This document shows, piece by piece, positions 7,053 through 7,604 of a DNA stretch of 7,604 bases (the stretch's first letter is position 1; each line of letters begins with the position of its first letter). Origin of the DNA: Clostridiales bacterium (lineage in GTDB: Bacteria; Bacillota; Clostridia; Oscillospirales; Acutalibacteraceae); assembly GCA_012516295.1 (NCBI GenBank), contig JAAYWU010000138.1:1-7604 (forward strand). Reading direction: 5' to 3'. The position numbers and the translations under genes were made by a program. Below the pieces are notes generated by a model. It searched no databases. It saw only the letters and a program-made list of their open reading frames with translations, and was not told the origin of the DNA.

Positions 7053-7105
7053 AACGCCCAACAACCCTTGCCGGCAAAAATTTTGAGAAATACCGGTAAA
7101 ACGGA

Positions 7106-7133
7106 TTGACATTCTCGAAAAAAGAGGTATAAT
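7106..7133 (+). promoter_or_regulatory. Consensus sigma-A promoter of arsR
   Basis: TTGACA (7106-7111) and TATAAT (7128-7133), both perfect hexamers, are 16 bp apart. The predicted start is near 7140, within the operator 7136-7155. A strong promoter blocked by a repressor suits a metal-sensing autoregulated gene. Confidence 0.9.
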
Positions 7134-7135
7134 AC

Positions 7136-7155
7136 AGTTGAACAGATAATCAACT
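7136..7155. promoter_or_regulatory. ArsR/CadC-type operator over the arsR start site
   Basis: AGTTGA (7136-7141) and TCAACT (7150-7155) form a perfect 6-bp inverted repeat with an 8-bp gap, beginning three bases after the -10 box and covering the predicted transcription start. Imperfect palindromes with a TGAA/TTCA-like core in this position are known for SmtB/CadC repressors. Binding by the product of the adjacent gene is inferred. Confidence 0.65.
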
Positions 7156-7181
7156 ATGCAATTGAAAGAAGGCAGGCTGCA

Positions 7182-7547
7182 ATGAATTCGTATATTCCGG
7201 AAATTGATAAATGCGACTGTTCCGTTATCCACGAGGATGTTGTCGCCGAAGTCCGCCGGCATATGCCGGACGAAGAAAACCTTCTGGACCTTGCGGATCT
7301 GTTCAAGGTGTTTGGGGATTCAACCCGCGTAAAAATACTCTGTGCGCTGTTCCATTCCGAGATGTGCGTCTGCGACATCGCCGCGCTTCTCGGCATGACG
7401 AAGTCCGCGATTTCCCATCAGCTTCGCGTTTTAAAGCAGTCCAAACTGATTAAAAACCGCAGGGACGGCAAAGTGGTTTACTATTCCCTTGACGATGAGC
7501 ATGTAAAGACCATTTTTGACCAAGGTTTGGCGCATGTGACGGAATAA
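7182..7547 (+). CDS. ArsR/SmtB family metal-sensing repressor, CadC-like
   Basis: This is a cytoplasmic winged-helix dimer that should leave its operator when it binds metal. Residues 36-102 carry the domain: DLADLFKVFGDSTRVKILCAL, the recognition helix TKSAISHQLRVLKQSKLI (73-90), and the wing RRDGKVVYYSL. Metal sites by alignment to CadC: the alpha3N site has Cys62 and Cys64 (EMCVCD) with N-terminal Cys11 and Cys13, and His17 near; the alpha5 site has Asp105, His107 (DDEH), His118 and Glu121. Having both sites points to Cd/Pb/Zn sensing, not arsenic. The N-terminal pair is CxC here, where plasmid pI258 CadC has CxxxC. Length of 121 residues is normal. AAAGAAGG nine bases before ATG 7182 is the ribosome site. 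A second operator-like palindrome just downstream suggests control of the next gene, off the window. I give no symbol because cadC is likely but the target gene is unseen. Confidence 0.94.
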   Translation: MNSYIPEIDKCDCSVIHEDVVAEVRRHMPDEENLLDLADLFKVFGDSTRVKILCALFHSEMCVCDIAALLGMTKSAISHQLRVLKQSKLIKNRRDGKVVYYSLDDEHVKTIFDQGLAHVTE

Positions 7548-7564
7548 TTTTTTTACTTAAACGG

Positions 7565-7580
7565 TTGAACAATTGCTCAA
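7565..7580. promoter_or_regulatory. Second ArsR-type operator, upstream of the next gene
   Basis: TTGAACAATTGCTCAA is a 16-bp palindrome with one mismatched pair (TTGA, 8-bp gap, TCAA). It has the same gap as the operator at 7136-7155 and shares TGAACnnnTnnTCA with it. It covers the -35 box of the promoter that follows, so repression of the gene to the right is inferred. Confidence 0.55.
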
Positions 7581-7593
7581 TCAATCATATTAT
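7565..7593 (+). promoter_or_regulatory. Putative promoter of the gene beyond the right edge
   Basis: TTGAAC (7565-7570; 4 of 6) and TATTAT (7588-7593; 5 of 6) are 17 bp apart. They lie 18 bp after the arsR stop and point rightwards. The T7 run at 7548-7554 has no hairpin before it, so read-through from arsR is also possible. Confidence 0.55.
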
Positions 7594-7604
7594 AAGAGTG
7601 AAAA

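Larger units (their letters stand above)
6858..7181. other. Divergent control region between brnQ and arsR
   Basis: These 324 bp hold no gene I can support. From left to right: the brnQ ribosome site (6868-6873), an alternative -10-like TATTAT (6878-6883, minus), the candidate operator 6893-6912, a TATAAT on the minus strand (6927-6932), a cluster of inverted repeats (6982-7052), and the arsR promoter and operator (7106-7155). The 8-mer TCCGGAAA occurs at 6943-6950, 7022-7029 and again at 7196-7203 inside arsR. A 68-codon plus-strand frame (6903-7109) lacks a ribosome site and is not accepted. Confidence 0.65.

Noticed and set aside
6876..7100. T-box leader for brnQ
   Set aside because: No GGGTGGTACCGCG-like antiterminator core or terminator pair is visible on the minus strand.
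6903..7109. 68-codon plus-strand frame between brnQ and arsR
   Set aside because: It starts at TTG without a ribosome site, is very basic, and runs through the inverted repeats and the arsR -35 box.
7548..7554. T7 run after arsR as a rho-independent terminator
   Set aside because: No stable GC hairpin precedes it; only a 4-bp CCAA/TTGG pairing inside the coding end is seen.

Overview
The window looks like chromosomal DNA from a Gram-positive anaerobe of the class Clostridia; an Oscillospiraceae/Ruminococcaceae-like genome is a guess. The basis is moderately high GC with AT-rich control regions, strong purine-rich Shine-Dalgarno sites, sigma-A-type promoters, two lipoproteins with lipoboxes, a BrnQ-type amino acid carrier and a CadC/SmtB-type metal sensor. 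I see no rRNA, tRNA, CRISPR array, insertion sequence or phage gene.

Left part, minus strand: a complete enolase gene (93-1385) follows a small lipoprotein gene of unknown function (1518-2243), which has its own promoter (2382-2409) and a leader that can fold. Past the enolase stop lies an 11-bp inverted repeat (30-79) that overlaps a possible start of another minus-strand ORF cut by the window edge.

Middle, plus strand: a three-gene operon (2746-5359) encodes a NitT/TauT/SsuABC-type ABC importer in the order ATPase, permease, lipoprotein binding protein. The ATPase and permease genes overlap by 107 nt. The control region (2410-2745) holds GC-rich inverted repeats and a canonical G-quadruplex motif against the -35 box. 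The substrate cannot be read from sequence; no riboswitch was recognised.

Right part: two back-to-back terminators (5391-5478) separate this operon from the convergent brnQ gene (5496-6857, minus), a branched-chain amino acid carrier that starts at TTG. A 324-bp divergent region rich in inverted repeats leads to an arsR/cadC-type repressor (7182-7547, plus) driven by a promoter with perfect -35 and -10 hexamers. The repressor keeps both known metal sites of its family (Cys-rich alpha3N and alpha5). Three similar palindromes sharing TGAACnnnTnnTCA lie upstream of brnQ, at the arsR start site, and over the promoter of the next gene, which is beyond the right edge. This candidate small regulon is the most interesting feature. 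The rest is ordinary housekeeping and transport content, and I do not see a clearly new multi-gene system.
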